64,000 bases of DNA from Hibiscus mutabilis (lineage: Eukaryota > Streptophyta > Magnoliopsida > Malvales > Malvaceae), in contig CM033733.1 in the NCBI GenBank assembly GCA_019671005.1, positions 1,240,001-1,304,000 on the forward strand, in the 5' to 3' direction. The notes beneath the pieces are model-generated. The model ran no database searches. It was not told the origin of the DNA and saw only the letters and a program-made list of their open reading frames with translations. Below, in pieces: positions 21,645-34,139 of this stretch. Numbering within the stretch: the stretch's first letter is position 1; each line of letters begins with the position of its first letter. The position numbers and the translations under genes were made by a program.

Positions 21645-22545
21645 GTAGGCAGGTTCTATTCCCCAAACGCCTGAACAGATAGATGGGTTCTATTCTCCAT
21701 ATGCCCGAATAGGTGAGCAAGGTTTCATTATCCTTTCGCCTAAACGAATAGGCAAATTCTATTCTCCACGTGCCCGAATAGATAAGCAAGGTTCTATTCT
21801 ATTTTCTTATATTCTCCATGTGCCCGAATAGATGAGCAAGGCTCTATTCTCTTTACGCCTGAATGAATAGGCATGTTCTATTCTCCATGTGCCCAAATAG
21901 ATAAGCAAGGTTCCATTCTCCTTACGCCTGAACAGATAGGCATGTTCTATTCTCTATGTGCCCGAATAGACGAGCAAGGTTTTATTCTCTTTTCGCCCGA
22001 ACGGATAGGCTAGTTCTATTCTCCATGTGCCCGAATAAATGAGCAAGGCTTCATTCTCCTTATGCCTGAACAGATAGGCATGTTCTATTCTCTATGTGCC
22101 CAAATAGATAAGCAAGGTTTCATTATCCTTACGCCTGAATAGATAGGTAGGTTCTATTCTCCATGTGCCCGAATAGATGAGCAAGGTTCCATTCTCTTTT
22201 CACCCAAACGGATAGGCTGGTTCTATTCTCCATGTGCCCGAATAGATGAGCAAGGTTCCATTCTCCTTACGGCTGAACGGATAAGCATGTTCTATTCTCT
22301 ATGTGCCCGAATAGATGAGCAAGGCTCCATTATCCTTACGCCTGAACGGATAGGTAGGTTCTATTCTCTATGTACCCGAAAAGATAAGCAAGGTTCCATT
22401 CTCCTTACGCCTGAACAGATAAGCAGGTTCTATTCTCCATGTACCCGAATAGATGAGCAAGGTTTCATTCTCCTTTTGCCCGAACGGATAGACTGGTTCT
22501 ATTCTCCATGTGCACGAATAGATGAGCAAGGTTTTATTGCTGAAG
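21645..22545. repeat. 69-bp tandem array (about 13 copies)
   Basis: Repeats of a unit containing TTCTATTCTCCATGTGCCCG, AATAGATGAGCAAGG, TTCCATTCTCCTTACGCCTG and AACAGATAGGCA. The period is 69 bases (23 codons), so frames stay open over it on both strands, for example 22287-22595 (+), but these are shadows and not genes. It lies in the 3' untranslated part of element 1, just before the 3' LTR. Copies differ by a few substitutions each. Confidence 0.85.
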
Positions 22546-22599
22546 AGTTTCTGCATACCTGCAATATGGTACAATTGTGCTGTGCATGCCCCTGAGGAT

Positions 22600-25300
22600 G
22601 TCTAAAACGTGAATGCATGTTTTTTCTTTTTTAGATTTTTTTCATTTTTTCTTTTGGGGTTTTTCCTCTTCGCTTCCATGCGCATTTGCTTGTTCAACCC
22701 AGATAGACTACCGTGCTAGTTATTTATTCTTTGTATCTTTTTGCTTCAGAGAAAACATCTGAGCTTTGCACATTTGCTCACTCACTCCAGTTATCTTGTA
22801 TTCTTGGTTGGAAGGACCTCACATTCTTCAACACTCTTTTTCTTTGTATGGTTGAGAGAACCGAATCTCTCACATCCTCCCAAAAGCTTGAATGAAAGCT
22901 TTAACATCATTGTACATCTCTTCTAATGTCTGTAAAATTATTCTCAATGTGGGAGAAGGTTTAGCAAAACTGCAGCCCTAAAATAATATCAAGCATCCTC
23001 AATTCTTCTTATGAGTTCTCAAATGCTTGCCCCTGCAGGGCTCTTTGAAGCGCTTGCATGTAAATCCTTGCAGTAAAGCTTATTTCTACCTTGAATATCT
23101 TTGAATGATACTGACGTTTTCTTATCTTCCTCTTACGCCTATTAACATTGATGGCCTTAAATCCTTGGCCAATGCAAATTGCCCCACTCTAGGTATGCCC
23201 CATTTAAAATTCAGATGTCATGGTCAAAACTTCCCAAGTAAGAACACAAAAAATTAACATGTGCTACCTTTGCCAAGTGTACGAGGTATGATGACTCGAA
23301 ATTTCTTCTAAGATGCCAAGTTTTCGAGAGATTCACTTGCTTCTTGCCTAATCCATAAGCTATCCGAGCTGTCCTTTACGGGTTTTCGACTCGAATCCTC
23401 CTTTGGTTTCAAGACGCCATTTGCGGGTTTTCATCTTGAACCCCCTATTTTTCTTTTTTTCGTATCTAAGGCGCCATTTGCAGGTTCTTGCCTTTCGGTA
23501 ATTTTATTTTATTTTATTTCTTTTTTCTTTTTCTTTTTTCTTTTTTTCATCTTCCTTTTTAGGCATAAAACTTATGAATTCATCGGATTATGAAGCTCAC
23601 CAAGATCAATGTTCTTTTTGAGAATGCCTTCTTCCAGTTAGTAGTTCATTTCCCCCCAAGAATCTCTTTGAATTGGCAATATTTTTCTTAACACGAAATC
23701 TCTTTCTTGGATAAACTTTCTTGTCGTGAGCTCGTGACACTATTCTTTGATTCAGCTAACCATGGCAGATAACTTTCAACCCTTTTTTTCATTGGATAAC
23801 TGAACTGGTCATATCTTACTTAGACCCAATCTGTTTATTCTGGTTTTGCTTCCATCAATACTCGAAAAGAATGAATTTCATCCTCGATTGGCAATGCAAA
23901 TTCTATTCCACGAGTTAATGAATACAGTGTTGCCCCTATTATTTTCTGACGCGATGGTGAACAATTACTCATGGATTTGGAATCAATACCAAGAAACCTT
24001 TTTTTCATGAATCTATGTTACTTCACTTGTAAGATACAAGAAAAGATTTCGCGATGAGAAAAAAATAAAAGGCTAAAAATGAAGGCTCCAAGGAAAAAGT
24101 CATGGAAAACATGGAAAAAACAGTTAGATGCCCCAAAATTCATAGTATGAATGATTCATGAATCCGTCAACCAGATAGTATCCCGTTTTTAGGTGGCTCT
24201 CATTAACTCACCAACGCATCAAATTTTTATTTTCTCACTTTTCTAATCTCAATCAGACATTAAAAGTTTCGAGGTCCATGAAGAAAGGTTAACTCAATTA
24301 GGTGGAATGCATTCTGAAAACAAACTCATTTTCTCAGATATTCATGTGTGATCCAAATGGTCTTTAAAGGCTTGTAATATAGGCTAGTCTCGGGTTACAA
24401 AGAAAGGATATAAAGGCCCAAATACATGCTTAAGGGTGATTAAACTAATGATCAATATTTCTTGATGAATTCTTCATTCTTTTATTCTTTGGATCACTCT
24501 AGACTGTCCATTTTGGGTTTTCACCCTATAGGTCATTTCCCTTTCTGGCACATGTCTCATCTGAAGGATTTCGCACATGTTTCATGCTTTTCTCTTCTTC
24601 CACCTTTTAGCTTTTATTTCTTCATTTTTTCTTTTTTGTTCGTTTTTTACCTTTTTTCCTTGTCCTTTTTATTTTAAATTTAGGACATTCAACTCGATAT
24701 TTTCTTTCTCTCTTGCAAACAATTTTTCATCCTCTTTGCCCTCAAGTGTGGGGAGTGATCCTTGATTAGGGTTCAAACACAAGAAGAATATCAGGCTCAA
24801 AGGGGACAACAACAGATATTTTTTCATTTTCTTATTCGTGAAGGGGAATGAAGGAATGCCAAATGTCATTTCACACACAAATATCAACGAAGAGAAATAG
24901 TCTTCAGTTGGTAGATGTTTTAGAGTTATCACTTTATTCAAAGACCTTAACAACAATGTCTAAGAGGAAAATCACTCAAAATCTGTTTATGGGATTTCCC
25001 ATTAATCTTGAACACACTTTATTGCCCTTATATCTTAGGATTAGATCCAAGAATCATTCATACAATCAATAATAGAGATTATGCAAAGAAAATGTATTTT
25101 AAAAGAGAAATGGATGGAAAAAATGAGTGGTGAAAAAATATGTTTGCCACTTGAGAAAAATAAAGGAAATGCATCTATAAACAAGTAAATTAACATAGAA
25201 ACCCTTACAAACGATCCTAATGCTCGTGGGCAAAAGCAAAAAGGTTGGTTCTAGGTATGGCCCCAACATTGTTCGGGAAAATGACTACATCTATTCTATG
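22600..25300 (-). other. Internal non-coding part of element 1
   Basis: No pol-type motif found on either strand. T-rich plus strand with short unrelated frames. Where gag-pol elements carry protease to integrase there is only this sequence, so pol was replaced or lost. Confidence 0.5.
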
Positions 25301-25366
25301 ACAAGATTTCATTGCTGGAGTAGCTCAGGTTATAGGTGCTCATCATATTTTTCTTCCTTGAGTCTC

Positions 25367-25905
25367 TCACTTTTGATGGTTGCCAATATTAGTTCCCCAT
25401 TCATGACCATGTCCGTGAAACCTTTGGTGGAATAGTTTGTAGAAAGACCCATTTAAAGTTTCCACGAACGTTGGAGTAACCTCGTTTTCCAATAGTAGAG
25501 GTTGAACTTGGGCTGCCATGTCTCGCCACCTCTGAGCGTACTGACGAAAACTCTCGTTGGGCCTTTGTTCCATGCCCTATAGTATGATCCTGCTTAGGAC
25601 CATATATGTCACATGCTCGTACTGTTTAAGGAAAGCTCTTGACATATCTCTCCAAGTGCGTATATTGATCCGGCTCAATTAGGTATACCATCGGGTAGCA
25701 GACCCTGATAGACTGTCTTGGAAACAATAGATGGGTGGCTTCTCGTTTTCCAAGTGTAGTGACATTTTTCGGCAGTACATGGTCAAGTGTGCTGAAGGGC
25801 AAGTGGTCTCGTCATACTTCTTTTCTTGATTCTTAGAGTGAGCGTAGGCAATTCTTGGAAGGGCTTCGATGCCATCAGTTGCTTTCTCTTTAAATGGTCC
25901 CAAAA
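25367..25905 (-). pseudogene. Ogre/Tat gag remnant
   Basis: Minus-strand pieces around 25903-25680 read LTMYCRKMSLHLENEK, CFQDSLSGSATRWYT, and after a stop 25573-25367 reads MEQRPNESFRQYAQRWRDMA, AQVQPLLLENEVTPTFVETL. This is the conserved core of plant gypsy gag (Retrotrans_gag: CFQDSL..SAxxWY, ESFRQYAQRWR). It follows ORF1 in the usual order. Interrupted by stops; no zinc knuckle found. Confidence 0.75.
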
Positions 25906-26329
25906 CCCTAACATGATTGCTACCTGGGTAACAAGCTCACATATTCTTGTAGTTCAGTTCTGAAACTGACGACATGTCTTCAATGACCATTACTTGGGTA
26001 TCGTGCTTATGTGAAACCTTTTTTTAGATTTTTCAAATCTTACCATAATTAATTCTTTTATCATGTATAAATGTATGCAATGATGTAAAAAACATAAACC
26101 GATGCAAACAAACAATAAACAAACAAAATGCAAATGCATGAATGCAGGCGAAGGGTCATCGATTCCATTAATTTCTCTAGAAATAGCTCTGATTATATGC
26201 CAAAAGTCCTTATTACAAAATATTTTGACTTTTTCTACAAGTACATCTCAGCCCGAGTGCCCAACTCCTTTATTTCTTCAATTAGCTACAAGAATCTTGG
26301 TCCCACTTCTCCTACTGGCATGATGTACT

Positions 26330-28300
26330 AGCGAAGAGCCGTAGCTTCTGCAACTACCATCATTACATGCTTAGCTACGTCTTGAATCTGGGTCATAACG
26401 CTCTTTTCAAATTTATCTCGTTCTTGAAACCTTCTAGCATTGTCCCTAAGACGAGTAAACCAATAGTCATTGCCTCCTTCATTGATATCTTCGAGGACTA
26501 AGATCTTTGTCTTGTATTCTTGATTGTCGTTCTCTATTGCCGCCACTTACTTTTTCAGCGCTTCATTTTCATTTTGACTGGCCTAAATCTCAACATGTGC
26601 ACGACGGTTTTGGTATGGATGTAATGAGTGACTCAAGTCTGCCACCTTGGTCTGTACTTAGTTACAAAGTTCTGGCTCCATTTCAGCTTTTCATTGGTGG
26701 AGTCATATATACGCTGCAATTCACATAAACGGACGTTGTTGTCATGGGCATTCTTTTTCCATGCAACTACATTATCCTTCTCTTTTCTGACAGCTCGTTC
26801 ATTTTTCTCATTCTCTTCAACGAGTGCCCGTCTATACTTTTCAATCTCTTTCTTGGCTTGCACTCTTTCTTTTTCGATGTCTTACTCAATCTCTTGCCGT
26901 CATTGCTTGGGGGACTTTCTCAAGTCTGTATTTTGAACCATGGTTTGAAACTTGAGAAAATCAACCCTCTAGATTTCAAACTTCTCCTCTAGGTCTTTGT
27001 ATAGCTTCATTACCCGGTTTATCTTTCCCTTGTATTTGTCCGCATCTAAGCCTGCCTCAAACAAGCCTTTTCTGTGCAGGTCTTGCATAGCTTTTATTTT
27101 TCCCTTGGCCCTTTTCAACCCGTCCATCAGAATATCGATTTCAGACGGAACCACCTTCAAGCATTTTTCTAGGGACTTAGCCTGCCCGAAAGTATGTGTC
27201 AGAATCTTGTCATTCACTCTCATGTGCCTTCCTACATCATAGTCAGGGGTGAACATGCACTTACTATCGTACTCCACCTCTATGAGGTAATGGTTCTTCC
27301 ATGAGTCATTGATAGCCTGAACCTTTTCCTTGAACTCCCCTCGGAACTTAAACTCAGACTTATCTAGGCTAGTAGTAAAGGGGGTGAATTATCGAGAGCC
27401 ATATTGCCGCGCCACTAGTGAGGGGACAACCTATTCCACCCCATAGGCCTAGCAGCATTAGATAATCATAATCCCCACACTTGTAAAAACAACTTGGGGT
27501 GTCCCATCCACATAACTCTTCATACGATGTCTTGAACCCGACAGTCCCTAAAAATATCAACCCACTTGCTCATCTTGGCTATTGGCCATTCTTTTCCAAG
27601 AAACTCCTGAAGTGGAGAAAATTTTGGAGAGAACACATTAGACAGAGTCAGACATTTCTAGAAATGGCTAAGGGCTCAATCCTGGAGCAAAGGAGCACAT
27701 CCTTCGAAATGCACACCTTTTATCTTTCGGCGCACAACCAAAGAGATAAAAGTTTTTGCTAGTATAGCTGGCACCGAATTGACTCTTTTCTTCAGCTGCT
27801 CAAAAAGGTCTAATATAGCGACATCAATATTGCCCAGGACCCTCGGAAAGATAACCAAGCCGTAGATTGCTATAGCTAAAAGATCCGCTCTCTTTTCCTT
27901 GTCTGGATGAGTAGGAATTATGTCGCAAATACTTGACCAAGGGAATAAGAAATTGCCCCCTCTTTTCTGTATCAGGCCCTTGACCCATCCATCGCTCATG
28001 CCAGCGAAAAATTTAAGCCTAGAGTGAACATTCTTGTTCTTAGGAGGTTTAGCATAGACTCGATCCTTCTTCACCTTGCGTAAGTTGAAAAGTGAAAAAT
28101 ACTCCTCGAATGTTGGTATCATATCTTCACCATTAAAAGTACAACAACAATACCCATGATTCCAGAAGTGAATTAATGCTTTGAGGAATGGTTCATCCAC
28201 CTCCACATGTAGCAGATATGCTATGTCACCGTAGATATCAAGGAACAACTGCTTTGTTGCATGGTCAAAACGGCCCTATATCTCTTGCAACTCGTGCATA
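26330..28300 (-). pseudogene. ORF1 of the Ogre/Tat element (DUF7745/plant-mobile-domain-like)
   Basis: Minus strand. From about 28300: LQEI, a TAG where a Trp codon is expected, then FDHATKQLFLDIYGDIAYLL, and an open frame of 190 codons (28248-27676) with VDEPFLKALIHFWNHGYCCC, GEDMIPTFEEYFSLF, ADLLAIAIYGLVIFPRVLGN and VNSVPAILAKTFISLV. Further pieces at 27560-27369 (CGDYDYLMLLGLWGGIGC) and 27277-26330 continue, ending in a charged, coiled-coil-like region. I recognise this as the plant-mobile-domain-like protein annotated as DUF7745 in cotton. It is read here as the extra ORF that Ogre/Tat elements carry before gag. Function unknown. Several stops and frameshifts. Confidence 0.7.
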
Positions 28301-28309
28301 CTGTTATAT

Positions 28310-29172
28310 TTGACACTTATATGGTCATACTCTGATGTTTTTGTTTTGTGATCAACTGTTAAACTATCAATGTGTGCCCGCTGGTTGACCTTAGACTAGT
28401 GACGTACATCCACATTGTCTTCTTCCTTTTTTAGGTACCTCCCATCCATGGCAAGATTTGTTTTCTCTTCGAGCAAATGACTTGAGAATCAACCCCTTCT
28501 AGATATGGAATGAGTATGCAAGCATGCAAAACAAAAACAAGAAAAGAAAAGAAAATGATTAATACTTCAAAAGAAACACAAAAAAGGTCTAAAATAATTT
28601 CATTGTACAAATAGTAACTGGGCAGCACATTCCAACACATTTGGACATGTCTCCATGGACAATTCGTACGAAATAATTTTGACCAAAATCAAAGCCTAGG
28701 GTTTTACACATGGCTCTAATGAGGTAGGCTTCTAAACACTCACACGAGTTGGGTTCTAAAAGGGTTCCCAAATTGTCCTCGCTATCCCCTACTAAGGGTA
28801 GCAAGACCCCTGATTCTCACCCATTATAGGCTTCAAACGAATCAGGTTCAACTCAGGGGGACCCACTCCTATGCCCATATGGAGGATCAATATCCACACG
28901 GGGACATAGAGCGTGGGCCCCAGAGGTACTTGCTAGGCCCATACAGAGAATCAATATTCCCACGAGATCAATAGCGTTTTCTCCCTACTTAAACGATCAG
29001 GACAAAGCTCGGGCTTAGAGCTTGGATTTAAGTCTTAAATGCGTAAAATAAAATTAAACTTATAAACGGACAATCAAGTTAAGCTTTACTTAGATTCGCA
29101 AATTCCGACATTAAAACAAGATGTAACCGACTTGTGGCCTGACTCTCTTTTTGTGAAAAAAAACAAAAAATT
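28310..29172 (-). other. Leader between primer site and ORF1 of element 1
   Basis: Short frames only (for example 28804-28589 minus) with no recognisable domain. Expected untranslated leader of the element. Confidence 0.4.
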
Positions 29173-29190
29173 TCCCCATCGGAGTCGCCA
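29173..29190 (-). other. Primer-binding site of element 1 (tRNA-Arg type)
   Basis: Minus strand TGGCGACTCCGATGGGGA begins three bases after the 5' LTR. Element 2 has TGGCGACTCCGCTGGGGA. This is the Ogre-type site complementary to tRNA-Arg. Confidence 0.75.
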
Positions 29191-29193
29191 AGC

Positions 29194-31319
29194 TGTCGCA
29201 ACCTCTTTTTAAACGTTTTTTTAAAAGCCAAAACAATGGAGTCTCCACCAATCCTTTTTAATAGGTGTGATTGGATCACCTAGAAACGGGTTATTTTGAT
29301 AAAATTATTTTATTTTATTTTATTTTATTTTATTTTATTAAAACAACAATTTTGGTCTGCGAAAACACAAAAACAGGTTCGGGAGTCGGTTACGCGTGGG
29401 AAAGAGTTAGCACCCCCACGACGCCCAAAAATTGGTACCTTGTCGGTTACAAAAGGTTTTAAAGTCAGATTTTGCGAATCGATGTAAAGCTTAAATTATT
29501 GTCCGTTCATAAGTTTAATTTTATTTTAATGGCCTTACTATTTGAAAATGAACTCCAATCACCGCCAACACTTCTGGCGCTAACTCGTCATTTCCGTTTA
29601 GTAAGACGCTGCATTACTTTAATTTCACTTTTTTAACAAAAAAGTAAAGAAACTTAATTTGTTGAAGATTTTTATTTATTATAAGTCAAAACTTATTAAT
29701 CCTAAATAGATCTTAAGTGTTTTTCCTGTTTAAGGGTTTAAATTTTATTAAGCGTATTTTATTCCTTATGAAGAAAATTTTATTTCAAAGAAGTCTCTAT
29801 CTAAGGTTTGATGAACCTATTCCTAAAGCCAACTTAACACTAGAGCTAAAGAAAACAAAACAAGAAAAAAAGCATGATTTAAAACTCGAAATTCTTAATG
29901 GGCTTGGTTTAGTGTTTATTTTATTTTGAAAAGGTTTTTATCATTTAAAAACTTTTTTATTTTTATTTTTGAGTTTATTTGAAGAGAGATTTTTTTGTTT
30001 GTTTTTATTCTTTTTATATTCGATAAGTTTTTTTTAATAATTTGAAAGGTTCTTTTTTTATTTTAAAAGCTTTTTATTTGGAACGCTATTTTTTATATTT
30101 TAAAGCTTTTTATTCAAAATGTTGTTTTTTTGTATTTTAAAACTTTATTTCTTTTTTTGTGTTTTTTAAAATGTTATTTCCATTTTCTAAGTTTTGTTGT
30201 TAATTTTGAAAAAAAATGTTTTTTTTCTTTTTTTTCTTTTTATTTTTTAAAGTCTTTAATCAAAATATTATTTTTAAAGTTTTTTTATATTTATAAATTT
30301 TAAACACCTTTTCTTTAAAAAAAATATTTTATGTTTAAAAAACCTTTTTTACATTTTTAAGAAAATCTTATTTGTAAGTTTTGGGAATCCCATTTTTTTA
30401 AGATTTTGAAAAAAACATTTCGACAAACACCAATTTAAAATTTTGCAGAGGCCAAAAGAATCAATCATTATTTTTATTTTTTTAAGAAACACATTTTTAA
30501 ATTTTTTAGAAGATCAAATGATTCAAACATCATTTTTTTAAAAAATGAACAACATATTCTTGATGTTTTTTTACCAAGACAATCACATAACACTAAATAT
30601 TAGAAAATCAACCAAGCAACAAGATTAAAACATCCAAACCAACATCAAATACATTCTGAAAAAAGAGGAACATTAACCAAAAATAAAATGAATAAATTTG
30701 AAATTAAAAAAAGAAAAGAATTTATACCGATGAAACGACGAGTTGCTAGCTTCCATTCCTTGCGAAAATTCGAACCAATGCTGCCCAAAACTTGAATAAA
30801 TTCCAGCAACCTCCCAATAATTTATAGAGAATTTTTCTGAGTATTTTCGGATTTTTTTCTTTTGTGTCTTCAACAATGGTGAAAAGGGTACTATTTATAG
30901 GGTTTAGGGGGATTGAAATTCAAGGCAATTCAGGATTCTTATGCCTAAATTCGAGCCAAAATCAGATATAGAACTTGATTTTCGGTTGAATTCCAGAAAA
31001 TAATCCGATTTGGCTCGAATTTGGGGATGAATTTGCTCTTTATATCGAGCTAGGGTTTGACCATTTTCTTCCTCGTTTGGCGGCGACGTCGGCATTAGAC
31101 TCAGCCGGCCGAGGCGAGTCGACCGGCACCAACCACGGTGGCTGTCGTGACCTAAGGGTGGCGGGGAAGCAACGACAGCCACGCTGCGTGCGAATAGAGG
31201 AGGGTTATGGGGGAGGAAACCCACGCGCGTACAGCACTCGTGCCAGGCGCGTGGCTGCGCGTGGGCTCCCTCCTTTTTATATATTTTTTATATATTTTTT
31301 TGAAAAATTAGTGACAACA
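29194..31319 (-). repeat. 5' LTR of Ogre/Tat element 1
   Basis: Begins TGTCGCAACC and ends GTGACAACA on the plus strand, matching 19394-21528 apart from small indels (for example TTTTA copy number near 29310-29338) and scattered substitutions. Confidence 0.9.
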
Positions 31320-31324
31320 GTTTA

Positions 31325-31667
31325 CTCTAGAAATTTCATTGTAACCATCACTAGTCAGTATGGGTAACTAATTTTTATTTTAAAATCTTTTGGAATGTTA
31401 CAAAACACTTGAATTCTAGACATAGATGCCACATAGTTGCAGGGACGGAGCCTAAGTTGGATTGAAGATAAGACATAAATATTTGAAAATAAGAAGTCAA
31501 ATTCATAATTGATTTATTTTTTATATAAACTAAAGGTAAAAAAATTAGTAGGTGGGACAAGAACTTCCCCACCACATAAATAGTTCAAACTCAGCATGGT
31601 TTTGGTTCCCATCCTTTTTGTGTGGGAAACTAATATAAGGGGATTAGACCTTTATAAAATGGAAAAA
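31325..31667. other. Intergenic, no feature recognised
   Basis: Flank of element 1. Nothing supported. Confidence 0.4.
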
Positions 31668-31924
31668 AAAAACTTTTATATATAGACCGTGTAAACTAAA
31701 GTTTACACATGCTTTTTAATTTTAGAGGTTATGATTTTAGTTTAGGGTTTAAAGTTTAGGGATTTAGGTCGTAGGGTTTAGAATTTAAGGTTAGTGTTTA
31801 GAATTTAGGGTATAGGGTTTAATTTTTTAGGGTTGGGTTAGAAATCTAAAATTTAGATTTTATAGTGTAAATATGCAGGCTTGTATAAAATTAATTTTAC
31901 ACAACCTATGTATCAAAATTTTAC
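31668..31924. mobile_element. MITE with telomere-like interior, copy A
   Basis: Left end AAAACTTTTATATATAGACC then GTGTAAACT; right end, as inverse complement, AAAATTTTGATACATAGGTT then GTGTAAA. The interior is a run of degenerate TTTAGGGTTTAGG words. A second full copy is at 44963-45214 and an inverted partial copy at about 46780-46960. Confidence 0.65.
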
Positions 31925-32252
31925 CCTTATAAAATTGGGTTTCATTGGATAAGCTAATAAACAATATATTTGAGTAGTCGAAGGGGACACCAATGGTGAA
32001 ATGGGAGGGACATTGGAGCACCAAAGGCAATTGCCTAAGTGCAAAGGGAGACAAGGGTGCAATCAAATTTTTTATATATTAGAAATTAATTATGGCATTG
32101 TTCAATGTTCATTGCAAGGGTGGCTTACATGTCACAATCGTTGCTACTATTTGAAAAGGTTAAACCCCACCCTTCCTCTCTCTCACATATATTATTCCAT
32201 TATCAATCAATGGTTTAATAATCCCATATCACAATTTCTTAGTTCAAACAAT

Positions 32253-32741
32253 TAGGGATATTGTGGGTCGGGTCGGATTTTCGGTCAATCTACATCTAAC
32301 TTAAAAAGTTAAAAATTTTATTCGAACTTAATATGATCCGATCTATATTTTAGAGTAAAAATTTCATCTCTGACCTGACCCAATATGACATAAATAAAAA
32401 AATATTTTTTTTATTTTTATTTAGCAAAATAGGAAGTAAAATGAAAAATATATAAAGAGGAGACATCATAATAATTATTCCATTTCTATTCGACAAGATA
32501 AAAAGATAGTTCAAAATAAATATAGAGAGAGGGACACCAATTATCCCTAGAAATTTAGAATAAAATTATATTATTATCTCAGACCAAATACTTTTTTTAC
32601 CATAAACCCAAACTCGACTTTATCCTACAAAACCTGACTCGACTTGAACCTAATTTTCAACAAAAAACGCACATACGACCTTATAAGATCGGATTGAATT
32701 GAATCAAAATCCGTCGGGTCCGAATCGAATGACCATCCTTA
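32253..32741. mobile_element. Possible hAT-like element
   Basis: Starts TAGGGATATTGTGGGTCGGG and ends, as inverse complement, TAAGGATGGTCATTCGATTC. Flanks CAAACAAT (32245-32252) and CATACAGT (32742-32749) agree at 6 of 8 positions. Interior words such as GACTCGACTTGAACC and GGGTCGGGTCGG recall the other two hAT-like elements here. Weaker support than for those. Confidence 0.4.
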
Positions 32742-32749
32742 CATACAGT

Positions 32750-34139
32750 GGTTTTTGTTTTTAAAAACTAAAGGTCAAACCTTTTGACATTAATGTGTGT
32801 GCATACGGTGTTCATTTTGAAGCCAACTGGATAAATTTGTCGTGTGTTCTGTTGGAATATTAGATTGATCCGACTCACCACGTTAATGGAGTTCATCCAC
32901 GTCAAAAAATAACTTTCAGATAATTATTCTTTTTCTTTTTACATGTAAAAAAGAGGTAAAGATTCACCTTAGATAAAAATGACATGAATAAACATTATTG
33001 GTTGAGACACAGATGACATGGTGAGCCGAATGTGTTTAATAATTTTTCGAAGGAATCCGTTAGTGCTTTTTATCTTGGCTTTTCTATTTAAGAATATTGT
33101 GATGGCATTTTCTTGGTGGTACATAAGTGGAGGCGAGCGTGCTTGGTGCTACTGCTGCTTCCCACTTTCATTTTTTTTTTCCATTCATAATTTCATATGA
33201 ATAAATTTCTTTAAAAAAACTAATATTACCTAGACACATCGATTGTGTTAGTTGAATTGGTTTTAGACAGGGTTAGTTTTTATTGGGTAAATTTGAGTTT
33301 TAAATTTTAAGTTTTGTTGATGTCTAAAAAGTAGAAGACACCAAACAAGGGAGATAGAGAAAAGAATTACGGTGATTGATAGTGGTTTCAGGCAGTTCAC
33401 CTCGTTGATTTGAGGTAGAGAGCCGCAATTAGTATCGTGATCGGAATGAAGAAGAAGATAAGGAAGAGAGGGGTATCGCCCTCTTGATTCGACCTGGCTT
33501 CCTTCCTCGATTGTATGAATATTTATAGCCCATGGTACTGTTGATGATTGAACGATTCCAAACTTAGTAACAGTTTATAGACGAGTTGACAGAGATAAAC
33601 TCAAATACCAAGTATCAAGCTTTGCATGTCGGTCACGTGGGTAGGGTTATGGGATACTTTACATATATATATATATATTTGGTAATATGCATGTATATGT
33701 TATTTTCAAACTAAATTAGATTTGAATTTCAGATGCTCAAATCATTCTTTTGAATCCAAAACACAATTGAAATACCATGAAACACAAAAGAAAGGGAGGT
33801 TGGGTGGAGGAGGGGACAAAAGACATTTCCCCCTTTCTCAGTATTCATAGATTGTGTCCTGAAAAGTGAAGAGATATTGAGCAAGTTACCGTCGATTTGT
33901 CTTTGTGCACGTGCAGTTAGTTCTTAATTTCTGAAGCTTCTCAATTTTCATATGAAAACCCAACCAAAGTGGATGGCTGCCTCTTAATGTCTAATTTTTC
34001 ATAGGAAAATCGAGTTATTGTGTCCTGAAATTTATCTCCATAATTTCAAATAGTACAACTATACAAGCATCATATAATTTTTTCGAACTACCTACTAGCA
34101 AATTTCAAGTTCCATCCTTCTCCTTTTTACTCTAACCTG
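32750..34139. other. Intergenic, no supported gene
   Basis: AT-rich with short frames. The block at 33300-33640 has transcript-like composition (purine-rich, then ATTTATAGCCC on the plus strand) and could be an LTR fragment, but no partner is seen. Confidence 0.3.

Larger units (their letters stand above)
19394..31319 (-). mobile_element. Ogre/Tat-type Ty3/gypsy retrotransposon lacking pol
   Basis: LTRs 19394-21528 and 29194-31319 (2135 and 2126 bp) are closely similar end to end. The insertion is bounded by perfect 5-bp duplications GTTTA at 19389-19393 and 31320-31324. Element order on the minus strand: 5' LTR (right), primer site TGGCGACTCCGATGGGGA (29190-29173), ORF1 (about 28300-26330), gag (about 25905-25367), a long non-coding stretch, a 69-bp tandem array (about 21645-22545), purine tract (21542-21533), 3' LTR (left). 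A primer site complementary to tRNA-Arg and an extra ORF before gag are marks of Ogre/Tat elements. Protease, reverse transcriptase, RNase H and integrase are not found, so this is a non-autonomous derivative about 11.9 kb long. Confidence 0.88.

Noticed and set aside
22287..22595. 102-codon frame with 23-residue repeats (+) and its minus-strand counterparts
   Set aside because: The 69-base repeat period keeps frames open by arithmetic; composition and strand-independent openness argue against coding.
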